Source: Simplicispira metamorpha (GTDB taxonomy: Bacteria > Pseudomonadota > Gammaproteobacteria > Burkholderiales > Burkholderiaceae_C). From it: a DNA stretch of 64,000 nt. Location: contig NZ_SLXH01000006.1 of assembly GCF_004341365.1 (NCBI RefSeq), positions 1-64,000 of the forward strand, in the 5' to 3' direction. Below are positions 41,651 to 50,301 of this stretch, one piece after another. Within the stretch, counting starts at the first letter, position 1; the number at the start of each line of letters is the position of its first letter. Under the pieces are notes generated by a model. The model was given only the letters and a program-made list of their open reading frames with translations, searched no databases and was not told the origin of the DNA. Both the position numbers and the translations under genes were made by a program.

Positions 41651-42325
41651 CTACAGCGGCAGGGCGTTGCGGATCAGGCCCACGGCCACGCCCTCAATGG
41701 CAAAAGTCTCGTCGTGGGCCACCACGATGGGCGGGTAGTCGGGGTTTTCGGCCAGCAGCTGCACGCCCTGCGCCGTGCGCCGGAACCGCTTGACGGTGAC
41801 TTCATCGTTCAGTCGCGCCACCACAATCTGGCCATTGCGTGCCTCGGGGGTGGCTTGCACTGCCAGCAGGTCGCCATCCATGATGCCCGCATCGCGCATC
41901 GACACGCCGCGCACCTTGAGCAAATAGTCGGGCTTGTGCTGGAACAGGCTGCTCTCCACACAATAGGTTTGTGTGACGTGCTCCTGCGCCAGAATGGGCG
42001 ACCCGGCTGCCACCCGGCCAATCAGCGGCAGCACCAGTTGCGAGGTGCCCGACAGCGGCAGGTTCAGGGCAGTACCCTGGGCGGCGTGCAGGGCGCGCAC
42101 CGCACTGCCGCACAGGCGAATGCCGCGCGAGGTGCCACTGACCAGCTCGATCACGCCTTTGCGGGCCAGCGCTTGCAGGTGTTCTTCGGCGGCGTTGGCC
42201 GATTTGAAGCCCATTTCAGCGGCAATTTCAGCGCGCGTGGGCGGCGCGCCCGTGTGGCGGATAGCGCTCTGGATCAAATCCAGAACTTGCTGTTGTCGGG
42301 CAGTGAGCTTGGCAGGCGTGGGCAT
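41651..42325 (-). CDS. lexA: SOS repressor LexA
   Basis: The 224-residue repressor has an N-terminal winged helix ([16 protein letters not shown], then [15 protein letters not shown]), the autocleavage site A107-G108 (RVAAGSP) and the Ser/Lys dyad S142 (GVSMRDAG) and K179 (VTVKRF). The ATG at 42325 ([11 protein letters not shown]) is the family start. An upstream one at 42340 is less likely. Two LexA boxes lie 47-81 bases upstream, consistent with autoregulation. Divergent from ansA. Confidence 0.97.
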   Translation of the reverse strand: MPTPAKLTARQQQVLDLIQSAIRHTGAPPTRAEIAAEMGFKSANAAEEHLQALARKGVIELVSGTSRGIRLCGSAVRALHAAQGTALNLPLSGTSQLVLPLIGRVAAGSPILAQEHVTQTYCVESSLFQHKPDYLLKVRGVSMRDAGIMDGDLLAVQATPEARNGQIVVARLNDEVTVKRFRRTAQGVQLLAENPDYPPIVVAHDETFAIEGVAVGLIRNALPL

Positions 42326-42371
42326 GGCGGGTGGGTGCAAATGCGCAAAGGTGGGTAGGGGCAGACAGAGG

Positions 42372-42387
42372 CTGTATGTTAGTCCAG
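42372..42387. promoter_or_regulatory. LexA box 1
   Basis: CTGTATGTTAGTCCAG fits CTG-N10-CAG, with the left half (CTGTATGT) close to the consensus. Confidence 0.75.
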
Positions 42388-42390
42388 TGG

Positions 42391-42406
42391 CTGTGCTTTT
42401 ACACAG
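42391..42406. promoter_or_regulatory. LexA box 2
   Basis: CTGTGCTTTTACACAG has both outer halves perfect (CTGT...ACAG). It is 18 bases from the asparaginase start codon, so a bound repressor would cover that gene's leader. Confidence 0.8.
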
Positions 42407-42423
42407 TTTGAAAGGGGGGCGAA

Positions 42424-43401
42424 ATGGATTCAGGAACCGTGGTCATTCTGGGCACTGGCGGCACGATTGCGGGCACCGCAGGCAGCGCCCACGACCATAT
42501 CGGTTACAGCGCCGCGCAGGTGGGCGTGCAGGCGCTGGTGCAGGGCGTGGCCAGCCTGGCCGATGCGGGTGTGCCGCTGGTAGGCGAGCAGGTAGCGCAA
42601 ATCGACAGCAAAGACATGGACTTTGCCGTCTGGCAGGCCCTGGCCCTGCGCTGCCAGCAGCTGCTGGACGATGCGCAGGTGCGCGCCATTGTCATCACGC
42701 ACGGCACCGATACGTTGGAAGAAACCGCCTGGCTGCTGCACTGCGTGCTGGACGCCGCCCGCAAGCCCGTGGTGCTGACCTGTGCCATGCGCCCGGCCAC
42801 CGCCCTGGTGCCCGACGGGCCGCAAAACCTGCTCGATGCGATGGCTGTGGCCACCACGCCCGGCGCCTGCGGTGTGCTGGTGGTGTGTGCGGGCGAAGTG
42901 CATGGTGCGCGCCAGGTGCAAAAAATCCACCCGTACCGGCTGCACGCCTTCAGCTCGGGCGAGAGTGGCCCGCTGGGCTGGGTGGAAGCTGGCCACCTGC
43001 GCTGGGCAGAAAATTTCATGCCAAATCAGCCTCCAGGCCATGCCAGTAAAGCGCAAGCAGCTCTTGAAAAGATAGCGTCTGGCGCCCCGTGGCCGCGCGT
43101 GGAAGTGCTGCTGAGCTACGCCGGGGCCAGCGGCACCACGGTGGATGCGCTCGCTCAAAGTGGTGTGCAGGGGCTGGTGATCGCCGCCACGGGCAACGGC
43201 ACGCTGCACCACACCCTGCACGCGGCCCTGCTGCGCGCCCAGGCCGCTGGCGTGGTGGTGTGGGTTGCCACCCGCTGCCCCTTGGGCCAGGTGCTGGAGC
43301 AGCCGGGCAGTGCCTTTGCCAGCGCGCAGGGCCTGAGCCCGGTCAAGGCCCGCATCAGCCTGATGCTGGCGTTGATGGGCGCCGCCCCCGTGTCGGTGTA
43401 G
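42424..43401 (+). CDS. L-asparaginase
   Basis: The 325-residue product has both asparaginase threonine motifs: [10 protein letters not shown] (residues 8-17) and [13 protein letters not shown] (about residues 96-108), with the K of CAMRP-type region. It hydrolyses asparagine to aspartate and ammonia. No signal peptide, so it is probably cytoplasmic. An interspersed repeat lies in frame at about residues 197-218 ([20 protein letters not shown]), replacing the usual loop before the C-terminal domain. It is divergent from lexA and shares its LexA-box region. Confidence 0.93.
   Translation: MDSGTVVILGTGGTIAGTAGSAHDHIGYSAAQVGVQALVQGVASLADAGVPLVGEQVAQIDSKDMDFAVWQALALRCQQLLDDAQVRAIVITHGTDTLEETAWLLHCVLDAARKPVVLTCAMRPATALVPDGPQNLLDAMAVATTPGACGVLVVCAGEVHGARQVQKIHPYRLHAFSSGESGPLGWVEAGHLRWAENFMPNQPPGHASKAQAALEKIASGAPWPRVEVLLSYAGASGTTVDALAQSGVQGLVIAATGNGTLHHTLHAALLRAQAAGVVVWVATRCPLGQVLEQPGSAFASAQGLSPVKARISLMLALMGAAPVSV
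43012..43078 (-). repeat. Interspersed palindromic repeat inside the asparaginase gene
   Basis: The minus strand reads GCTATCTTTTCAAGAGCTGC, TTGCGC, spacer, TGGCCTGGAGGCTGATTTGG. It matches the family pattern with small changes and is in frame. Confidence 0.65.
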
Positions 43402-43535
43402 AGCGCTTTTACCCTGCGTTGCCATAGCCGCATGGGCGGGTGTCGTTGGCACACTTGGCGCGCGCGAAAACGCTCCAGGCGATTGCCCGGCGCTTGCTGC
43501 GTGGCAGCGCAGCGTGTCAAAGCGGCGTGCCCCAT

Positions 43536-43570
43536 GCAAAACGCCCCGCCAGCGGCTGCTGCGGGGCGTT
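43536..43570 (-). terminator. Rho-independent terminator of adk
   Basis: Stem AACGCCCCGC/GCGGGGCGTT with an 11-base loop, followed on the minus strand by TTTTGC. It is 36 bases beyond the adk stop. Confidence 0.7.
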
Positions 43571-43606
43571 GTGTTCAGGGCCTGGCCCTGGTGCGGTGCC
43601 GGGGTA

Positions 43607-44272
<666 letters not shown>

Positions 44273-44404
44273 CTAAGTGATGAAATCGGCAGGCACCACT
44301 GGCCGGGTTGGCAACCCTGGGCGCGGCGCTCTAGTGAGTTTTCAAGGATAGCACGCGATTTTTTGCCACAGCTTACACCGGTGACAGTTGGTAAAAATGG
44401 GCGT

Positions 44405-45292
44405 TCAGGCCAGCAAAGCGCGCACGCGCTCCAGGTCTTCGGGGGTGTCCACGCCGGGGCCGGGCGCGCTGGCGCTCTGGTAAACGGCGATGCGGTGGCC
44501 GTGCCACAGGGCGCGCAGTTGCTCCAGCGCCTCGATGGCTTCGGTGGGCGCTTGCGCCAGGGTGGGGAACTGGCGCAAAAAACCGGCGCGGTAGCTGTAA
44601 ATGCCGATGTGGCGCAGTGGCGCAAAGCCTGCCAGCGCCGCCACGCCGGGCTGGGCCTGGGCGGCAGCGCCATCCCACCAGCTGCTGCCAGCGTGGTCGC
44701 GGGCGCATGGAATGGGGGCGCGGCTGAAGTAGCTGGCCAAGCCGCGCGCATCGCACACCACCTTGACCACGTTGGGGTTGGTGTAGTCGGCCAGGCTAGC
44801 GATGGGGTGGGCGGCGGTGCCCATGCTGGCTTCGGGGTGGGCATGGAGCAGCGCGGCCACGGCGGCGATGAGCGCGGGGTCGATCAGCGGCTCATCGCCC
44901 TGCACGTTGACCACGATGTCGTCGCCATCGAGCCCGAGCAGCGTGCAGGCTTCGGCCAGGCGGTCACTGCCGCTGGGGTGGGTGTCGCGCGTGTTCATGG
45001 CTTCGATGCCGTGCTGGCGGCAGGCGTGCAGGATGCGCGCGTCGTCGGCAGCCACGATGGTGCGCAGGGCACCGCTTTGCGCTGCGCGCCGGGCCACGTG
45101 CACCACCATGGGCACACCGGCAATGTCGGCCAGGGGCTTGTTGGGCAGGCGGCTGGAGGCCATGCGGGCCGGAATCAGCACGGTGAAGGGCGTGGCTGCG
45201 GCTGCGGTGGCGGCTAACGGTGCGCTGGTGTCCACGGGGGTGCTGGCGCTGATGGGCGCAGGGACGGGCGTGGCGCTGGGCATGGCGCTCAC
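44405..45292 (-). CDS. kdsB: 3-deoxy-manno-octulosonate cytidylyltransferase
   Basis: The enzyme activates KDO as CMP-KDO for lipopolysaccharide inner core. Family motifs: [22 protein letters not shown] (core [16 protein letters not shown]), [21 protein letters not shown], and [13 protein letters not shown] 33-residue Ala/Pro/Thr-rich extension precedes the conserved start. The GTG at 45292 overlaps the trm112 stop (GTGA). The ATG at 45283 is an alternative. Part of the exbB-exbD-lpxK-trm112-kdsB operon. Confidence 0.94.
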   Translation of the reverse strand: MSAMPSATPVPAPISASTPVDTSAPLAATAAAATPFTVLIPARMASSRLPNKPLADIAGVPMVVHVARRAAQSGALRTIVAADDARILHACRQHGIEAMNTRDTHPSGSDRLAEACTLLGLDGDDIVVNVQGDEPLIDPALIAAVAALLHAHPEASMGTAAHPIASLADYTNPNVVKVVCDARGLASYFSRAPIPCARDHAGSSWWDGAAAQAQPGVAALAGFAPLRHIGIYSYRAGFLRQFPTLAQAPTEAIEALEQLRALWHGHRIAVYQSASAPGPGVDTPEDLERVRALLA

Positions 45293-45471
45293 TGCTCCAG
45301 CTCGTCGTCGGTCAGGGTGCGGGCTTCGTCTTCGAGCAGCACCGGAATGCCGTCGCGCACCGGGTAGGCCAGGCGGGCGCTGCGCGAGATCAGTTCCTGG
45401 TGTTCGCGGTCGTAGGTGAGCGGGCCCTTGGTGACGGGGCAGACCAGCAGTTCAAGCAGTTTGGGATCCAT
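45289..45471 (-). CDS. Trm112 family protein (YcaR-like)
   Basis: The 60-residue product has the Trm112 pattern [17 protein letters not shown] and [18 protein letters not shown]. Bacterial versions are usually found between lpxK and kdsB as here. The zinc-binding cysteines are mostly missing (only one Cys). Function is not established; Trm112 is a methyltransferase partner in eukaryotes and archaea. Its start overlaps the lpxK stop by 20 bases. Confidence 0.9.
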   Translation of the reverse strand: MDPKLLELLVCPVTKGPLTYDREHQELISRSARLAYPVRDGIPVLLEDEARTLTDDELEQ

Positions 45472-46636
45472 GGTGGGGCGGTGGTGAAGGGTTTTCAGGG
45501 GGCGATGATAGGCGGCGCGGGAGCCGGGCGTCCAGCGCGGCGAAGAAACCGGCGGCTATGCGCACTTGCAGTGGCACGGCCAGCGCGTCGGGGTGGTAGC
45601 GCCAGAGCTTCGCGGCATCTTTTTCAGTACAAATCAGGGTGTAGCCCTTATCGGATGGGCGCTTCCAGCTATCAAAATCGAAGTGATCGGGCAGGGCCTG
45701 GGTGGCGGCCAGCGTGAGGTGGCGGGCGCGCAGCATGGCAAAAAAGTCATCGGGCCGGGCAATGGCGGCCACGGCCAGCAGGGGCTGCTGGCGCAGGTCG
45801 TGCAGCGCCACCCGCGTGCCATCCTGGCGCACGGCGTGGTCGGCCAGCTGGCGCTGCAAGGCAAAGGCGGGGGCGCTGCTGTGGGGCGGGGCGGCGCCGT
45901 GGTCTGGGCGGGGCGCAGCGTTGGGCGCCAGGCCAGGCGCAGTGGCGTTGGGCGCGGTGCCGGATGCGGCAGCGCCATCGGGCGTGGCGGGCGCGTTGGT
46001 GCTGTACACCACCAGATCGACCGGGCGCGGCCAGGGCTCGCGCAAAGGCCCAGCGGGCAGCAAAAAACCGTTGCCAATGCCCTGGTCGTTGAAGACGCAA
46101 ATATCGATGTCGCGTGCCAGCGGCCAGTGCTGCAAGCCGTCGTCGCAGACCAGCACATCGGTGTCGGGGTGTTGGGCCAGCAGGGCGCGCGCGGCATCCA
46201 TGCGCCGGGCGGCCACCACCACGGGCACGGCGCAGCTGCGGGCGATCAGGGCGGGCTCGTCGCCCACTTCGCTGGCCGGGCTGTCGGGCAGCACGGCGCG
46301 GCAGTCGTGCGTGCTGCGGCCATAGCCGCGCGAGATCACACCCGGGCGCCAGCCCTGCGCCTGCAAATGCCGCACCACGGCCATCACCACGGGGGTTTTG
46401 CCCGCGCCCCCGGCAATCACGTTGCCGACCACGATGGTGGGCACGCCCGCGTGCTGCGCGCGCCGCAGGCCGCTGCGGTACAGCCAGCGGCGCAAGGCGC
46501 TCAGCGCGCCATACAGCTGTGACAGTGGCCACAGCGCCCAGGCCAGCGGCCCGCGCTGGCGCCAGGCGTGCTGCACGGCGGCGTGCGCCCGTGCCTGAAA
46601 AGAAGGGGAAGAGGGCGGCTGCGGTGCGGCAGCCAT
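45452..46636 (-). CDS. lpxK: Tetraacyldisaccharide 4'-kinase
   Basis: The 394-residue inner-membrane kinase phosphorylates the lipid A precursor at the 4' position. Motifs: P-loop [19 protein letters not shown], the catalytic [16 protein letters not shown], and [10 protein letters not shown] near the end. It is longer than the usual 330-340 residues: a low-complexity Ala/Pro/Asn insert occupies about residues 215-255, and an interspersed repeat overlaps residues 319-339. Eight bases separate it from exbD. Confidence 0.95.
   Translation of the reverse strand: MAAAPQPPSSPSFQARAHAAVQHAWRQRGPLAWALWPLSQLYGALSALRRWLYRSGLRRAQHAGVPTIVVGNVIAGGAGKTPVVMAVVRHLQAQGWRPGVISRGYGRSTHDCRAVLPDSPASEVGDEPALIARSCAVPVVVAARRMDAARALLAQHPDTDVLVCDDGLQHWPLARDIDICVFNDQGIGNGFLLPAGPLREPWPRPVDLVVYSTNAPATPDGAAASGTAPNATAPGLAPNAAPRPDHGAAPPHSSAPAFALQRQLADHAVRQDGTRVALHDLRQQPLLAVAAIARPDDFFAMLRARHLTLAATQALPDHFDFDSWKRPSDKGYTLICTEKDAAKLWRYHPDALAVPLQVRIAAGFFAALDARLPRRLSSPPENPSPPPHHGSQTA
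45619..45680 (-). repeat. Interspersed palindromic repeat inside lpxK
   Basis: The minus strand reads TTTTGATAGCTGGAAGCGCC, spacer, AAGGGCTACACCCTGATTTG, TACTGAAAAAG. The 3' end coincides with the conserved ICTEKDA codons, so part of the similarity could be convergent. Confidence 0.55.
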
Positions 46637-46644
46637 GCCAGGGC

Positions 46645-47082
46645 TTACGGTGCGCCAGCGCCCGCGCGGGCGGACGACTGGGTGGCAAAGGTGATCTGCG
46701 TCAGGCCCACGCGGCGCGCGGCCTCCATCACGGTGATGACCGACTGGTGCGGCGCACTGGCATCGGCGCTGATGATGATGACCTGGCCTGCTGCGCCCGA
46801 CTGGGCGGCTTTGGCCAGCGCCTGGGCCATGGGCTCGACGCCCTTGCCATCGACGGTGGCTTTGTTGACGGCGTAGCGGCCATCGGCGCCCACGGCCACG
46901 ATGATTTCCAAGGGGCGGTCGCGCTGCTGCTCGGTGTCGGCCACGGGCAGCGTCAGTTGCATTTCGGTGAACTTGCTGTAGGTGGTGGTCAGCATCAGGA
47001 AGATGAGGATCACCAGCAACACGTCGATGAACGGGATCAGGTTGATCTCGGGCTCATCTTTTTTGCGCGGGCTGAAGTTCAT
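46645..47082 (-). CDS. exbD: ExbD/TolR biopolymer transport protein
   Basis: The 145-residue protein has the cytoplasmic N-terminus [22 protein letters not shown], in which the Asp of the membrane helix (PFIDVLL) is the proton-conducting residue, and a periplasmic domain. It works with ExbB as an ion-driven motor for TonB-dependent uptake or the Tol system. The ATG at 47082 starts the conserved sequence. Position before lpxK and kdsB is usual in Betaproteobacteria. Confidence 0.93.
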   Translation of the reverse strand: MNFSPRKKDEPEINLIPFIDVLLVILIFLMLTTTYSKFTEMQLTLPVADTEQQRDRPLEIIVAVGADGRYAVNKATVDGKGVEPMAQALAKAAQSGAAGQVIIISADASAPHQSVITVMEAARRVGLTQITFATQSSARAGAGAP

Positions 47083-47095
47083 GGGCGCCTCGGCA

Positions 47096-47737
47096 TCATT
47101 TGCGCAGTTGCAGCAGGTGGCGGGCAAAGCGGTCGGCTGACAGCTCCAGCGTGAGCAGGTAGGCATCGACGCGGCTGCGGAAATAGCGCCAGAAAATCAG
47201 TGCCGGAATGGCCACGATCAGACCAAACGCGGTGTTGTACAGCGCAATCGAGATGCCGTGCGCCAGCTGCGCCGGGTTGCCCCCGCCCATGGCCTGACCG
47301 ATGCCGCCGCCGCCCGCCTGCGAGCCGAAAATTTCGATCATGCCGATGACGGTGCCCAGCAGGCCCAGCAGCGGCGCCGCCGAGGCAATGGTGGCCAGTG
47401 CGCTGAGGTATTTTTCCAGGCGGTGCGCCACGCTGCGGCCAGCGCCTTCCATGGAGGCGCGCAGGTCGGCCTCGCTGCACTTGGGGTTTTGCTGCAATGC
47501 GCGCAGGCCACTGGCCAGCACCTCGCCCAGGGCGGAGTTTTGCGCCAGCTGGCCCACTACATCGGGGCCAGGCACGGTGCTGGAGGAGACAGTGATGGCT
47601 TCATCGAGTAATTTGGCTGGGGCGACGCGTGCAGTCCGGAGGGCTGCAAAGCGCTCCAGAATCAGCGCCAGCGCCAGAACGGAGCAGGCAATCAAGGGCC
47701 AGATGGGCCAGCCTGCGGCTTGTATGATCGACAACAA
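47096..47737 (-). CDS. exbB: ExbB/TolQ/MotA family proton channel
   Basis: The product of about 213 residues has three membrane segments: WPIWPLIACSVLALALILERF, LATIASAAPLLGLLGTVIGMI, and HGISIALYNTAFGLIVAIPALIFWRYF (shown by core ALYNTAFGLIVAIP). The last two carry the conserved Thr and Pro positions of the family. No ATG is well placed. The likely start is one of two consecutive TTG codons (47737 or 47734) after a GGAGAGAG ribosome site. First gene of the envelope operon. Confidence 0.9.
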   Translation of the reverse strand: MLSIIQAAGWPIWPLIACSVLALALILERFAALRTARVAPAKLLDEAITVSSSTVPGPDVVGQLAQNSALGEVLASGLRALQQNPKCSEADLRASMEGAGRSVAHRLEKYLSALATIASAAPLLGLLGTVIGMIEIFGSQAGGGGIGQAMGGGNPAQLAHGISIALYNTAFGLIVAIPALIFWRYFRSRVDAYLLTLELSADRFARHLLQLRK

Positions 47738-47941
47738 TTCTCTCTCCGCTCGGGTAAGGAAAGCGGCGATTATGGCCCAGCTTGCTGGGGCTTTTGCGTT
47801 GCAGCAAAGCCGCCAGCGGGCGCTGGCGCACCGTGCGGGCACCGGCTATGCCGCTCTGGCTGCCCCAGGCGGGCGCGGCCCGCGACCCGCGTTCTTCGGG
47901 CGCACTGGCGCCGCCTGGCCAGCGCCGGCTGACTGCCTGTT

Positions 47942-47976
47942 TCATCCACAAAATCTGTGGATAACTTTGTGGAAAA
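47942..47976. promoter_or_regulatory. Cluster of three DnaA-box-like sequences
   Basis: TCATCCACA (47942-47950), TGTGGATAA (47956-47964, exact reverse of the TTATCCACA consensus) and TGTGGAAAA (47968-47976) occur within 35 bases. An AT-rich run lies 40-90 bases to the right (about 48017-48066). Located between divergent exbB and xseA. Confidence 0.55.
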
Positions 47977-48161
47977 CCCCGTGTACAAAGCCTGCCAACC
48001 AGCGCCAATGCGTGCAAATGACAGATTGATGAAAATTTAATCACAAAAATTCTTATATAAATCAATGACTTGCACGTATTTGCTGGGTTTGGCGGGGGTG
48101 TTTTGTGGCGTTTTTCATAGGCTGGGGCGCGCCGTGGCACTGTGGAGTAATGCACCGCACC

Positions 48162-49505
48162 ATGGCTGAGCCCGATTCCATCACTCCGAACGTCCCGACC
48201 GACAGTGCCCCCCGCATTTGGGCCGTGGGCGCTTTGTGTCTGGCCGTGGCCGATGTTTTGCAGGCGCGCTTCAACCCGGTGGCCGTGCGCGGCGAGATCA
48301 CCGGGTTTTCGCGCGCGGCCAGCGGGCATTGCTACTTCACGTTGAAAGACGCGCAGGGCCAGATCCGCTGCGCCATGTTCAAGCGCGCCGCCAGTGCGCT
48401 GGCCTTTGCCCCGCGCGATGGCGAGCTGGTGGAGCTGCGCGGTCGCCTGGGCGTCTATGAGCAGCGCGGCGATTTGCAGCTCATCGTGGACAGCATGCAG
48501 CGCGCCGGGCAGGGCGCCTGGTTTGAGCAGTTTCTGCGGCTCAAGGCGCAATTGCAGGCCGAGGGTCTGTTTGACGCCGAGCGCAAGCGCCCCCTGCCGC
48601 TGATGCCGCGCGGCATCGGGCTGGTGACTTCGCCGGGTGCGGCGGCACTGCACGATGTGGTGGTGGCGCTGCGCCGGCGCGTGCCGCACATCCCGGTGGT
48701 GCTGGTGCCCGCGCTGGTGCAGGGTGCGGGTGCGCCCGCATCGCTGTGCGAGGCGCTATCAAAACTGTATCTGCTAGCGCAGGCTGGGCAAGGGCCAGAG
48801 GCCGATTTGACCAAAAATCCGCCCATCGACGTCATCATGCTGGTGCGCGGTGGCGGCTCCATGGAAGACCTGTGGGCCTTCAACGACGAGCAGTTGGCCC
48901 GCACCATTGTGCAAAGCCCGGTGCCACTGGTGTGCGGCGTGGGCCACGAAACGGATTTCACCATCGCTGATTTTTGTGCCGACCTGCGCGCGCCCACGCC
49001 CACCGCCGCTGCCGAGCTGGTGGCACAGCCGCGCGAGGTCTGGCTGGGGGCGCTGGGCCTGTTGGCCGGGCGTTTGCAGAACGGCGTACAGCGCCAGCTG
49101 GAGCAGCGCGCCCAGCGGTTGGACCAGGCCAGCGCACGCCTGGGGCGGCCCTCGGGTCTGGTGGCGGCGCAGCACCAGCGCCTGGCGCAACTGGCCCAGC
49201 GCATGCGCCAGGCCGTGCTATTGAAATTGCAGCTGCTCGCGCACACCCAGAAAGCCCTGGAGGCCGATTTGCCTCTCAAAGTTCAGCGCAGCCTGGCCCA
49301 GCGCCAACAGCGCCTGGAGCGCGCGGCGCTGCGCCTGCAACTGCTCGATCCGCGCCTGGTGCTGCAACGCGGCTACGCCCTGCTCACCGATACCGAGGGC
49401 GCCGTCGTCAGCAGCGTGCGCCAGGCACCGCCGGGCGTTGCCCTGCGCGCCACGCTGGCCGATGGGGTGGTCGATGTCAGCGTGGTGCAGCCGCGCCTGC
49501 TGTAG
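48162..49505 (+). CDS. xseA: Exodeoxyribonuclease VII large subunit
   Basis: The product of about 447 residues is the catalytic subunit of exonuclease VII, which degrades single-stranded DNA. An OB-fold (VRGEITGFSRAASGHCYFTLKD) is followed by the catalytic domain with GIGLVTSPGAAALHDVV and IDVIMLVRGGGSMEDLWAFNDEQLARTI (core RGGGSMEDLWAFN), then VGHETDFTIADFCADLRAPTPTAAAEL and a coiled-coil end. The ATG at 48162 is chosen. The ATG at 48150 is two bases from GGAG and too close. An interspersed repeat is in frame at about residues 198-220, just before the IDVIMLVRGGGS motif. Confidence 0.93.
   Translation: MAEPDSITPNVPTDSAPRIWAVGALCLAVADVLQARFNPVAVRGEITGFSRAASGHCYFTLKDAQGQIRCAMFKRAASALAFAPRDGELVELRGRLGVYEQRGDLQLIVDSMQRAGQGAWFEQFLRLKAQLQAEGLFDAERKRPLPLMPRGIGLVTSPGAAALHDVVVALRRRVPHIPVVLVPALVQGAGAPASLCEALSKLYLLAQAGQGPEADLTKNPPIDVIMLVRGGGSMEDLWAFNDEQLARTIVQSPVPLVCGVGHETDFTIADFCADLRAPTPTAAAELVAQPREVWLGALGLLAGRLQNGVQRQLEQRAQRLDQASARLGRPSGLVAAQHQRLAQLAQRMRQAVLLKLQLLAHTQKALEADLPLKVQRSLAQRQQRLERAALRLQLLDPRLVLQRGYALLTDTEGAVVSSVRQAPPGVALRATLADGVVDVSVVQPRLL
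48754..48820 (+). repeat. Interspersed palindromic repeat inside xseA
   Basis: GCTATCAAAACTGTATCTGC, TAGCGCAGGCTGGGCAAGGG, CCAGAGGCCGATTTGACCAA, AAA: close to the family consensus, translated as SKLYLLAQAGQGPEADLTKN. Confidence 0.75.
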
Positions 49506-49664
49506 TGCTGTGCCAAGGCCCAGCGGTCGCTGCTTGCCGTGCAGCGCGGGGGTTCGCCAGCCCCAGGCAGCACAGGTTGATTGATCTTTCTACAATGCCA
49601 GCTCTTGCGTGCCCGGTGGCCTTGTCGCCGGGCCACCCTGATATTTCAACCCCAAGGAACCACG

Positions 49665-50246
49665 ATGGAACATACCCTGCCCGCGCTGCCCTACGCCATT
49701 GACGCTCTGGCCCCCCACTACAGCCAGGAAACCCTGGAGTACCACCACGGCAAGCACCACAACGCCTACGTGGTCAACCTGAACAACCTGCAAAAGGGCA
49801 CCGAATTCGAGGCCATGACCCTCGAAGAGATCATCAAAAAGTCCAGCGGCGGCATCTACAACAACGCTGCGCAAATCTGGAACCACACCTTCTTCTGGAA
49901 CTGCATGGCCCCCCAAGGCGGCGGCGAGCCCACCGGCGCGCTGGCTGACGCCATCAACGCCAAGTTCGGCTCCTACGCTGCGTTCAAGGAAGCGTTTGTC
50001 AAGAGCGCCGTGGGCAACTTCGGCTCGGGCTGGACATGGCTGGTGAAGAAGGCCGACGGCAGCGTCGATATCGTCAACACCGGCGCCGCTGGCACGCCCC
50101 TGACCACCGCCGACAAGGCCCTGCTGACGGTGGACGTGTGGGAACACGCCTACTACATCGACTACCGCAACATGCGTCCCAAGTTTGTCGAGACGTTCCT
50201 GGACAAGCTGGTGAACTGGAAGTTTGCTGAAGCCAACTTCGCCTGA
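49665..50246 (+). CDS. sodB: Iron superoxide dismutase
   Basis: The 193-residue enzyme dismutates superoxide in the cytoplasm. Metal ligands are H27 (EYHHGKHH), the His of WNHTFFWNC, and Asp and His of [11 protein letters not shown]. The Gln in [14 protein letters not shown] and this tryptophan-rich region are typical of Fe rather than Mn enzymes. AAGGA lies 6 bases upstream of the ATG. Single gene with a terminator. Confidence 0.96.
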   Translation: MEHTLPALPYAIDALAPHYSQETLEYHHGKHHNAYVVNLNNLQKGTEFEAMTLEEIIKKSSGGIYNNAAQIWNHTFFWNCMAPQGGGEPTGALADAINAKFGSYAAFKEAFVKSAVGNFGSGWTWLVKKADGSVDIVNTGAAGTPLTTADKALLTVDVWEHAYYIDYRNMRPKFVETFLDKLVNWKFAEANFA

Positions 50247-50277
50247 TAGCAGGCGCTGTAGCGCTGCCATCTCCCCC

Positions 50278-50301
50278 AAACGGCCCTCTGGGCCGTTTTT
50301 T
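50278..50301 (+). terminator. Rho-independent terminator of sodB
   Basis: Stem AAACGGCCC/GGGCCGTTT with loop TCT and a T-run that runs into the stop codon region of the convergent lon gene. Confidence 0.85.

Noticed and set aside
47942-48066. Chromosomal replication origin
   Set aside because: Three DnaA boxes and an AT-rich run are not enough; dnaA, dnaN or rpmH are not nearby, so I report it only as a box cluster.
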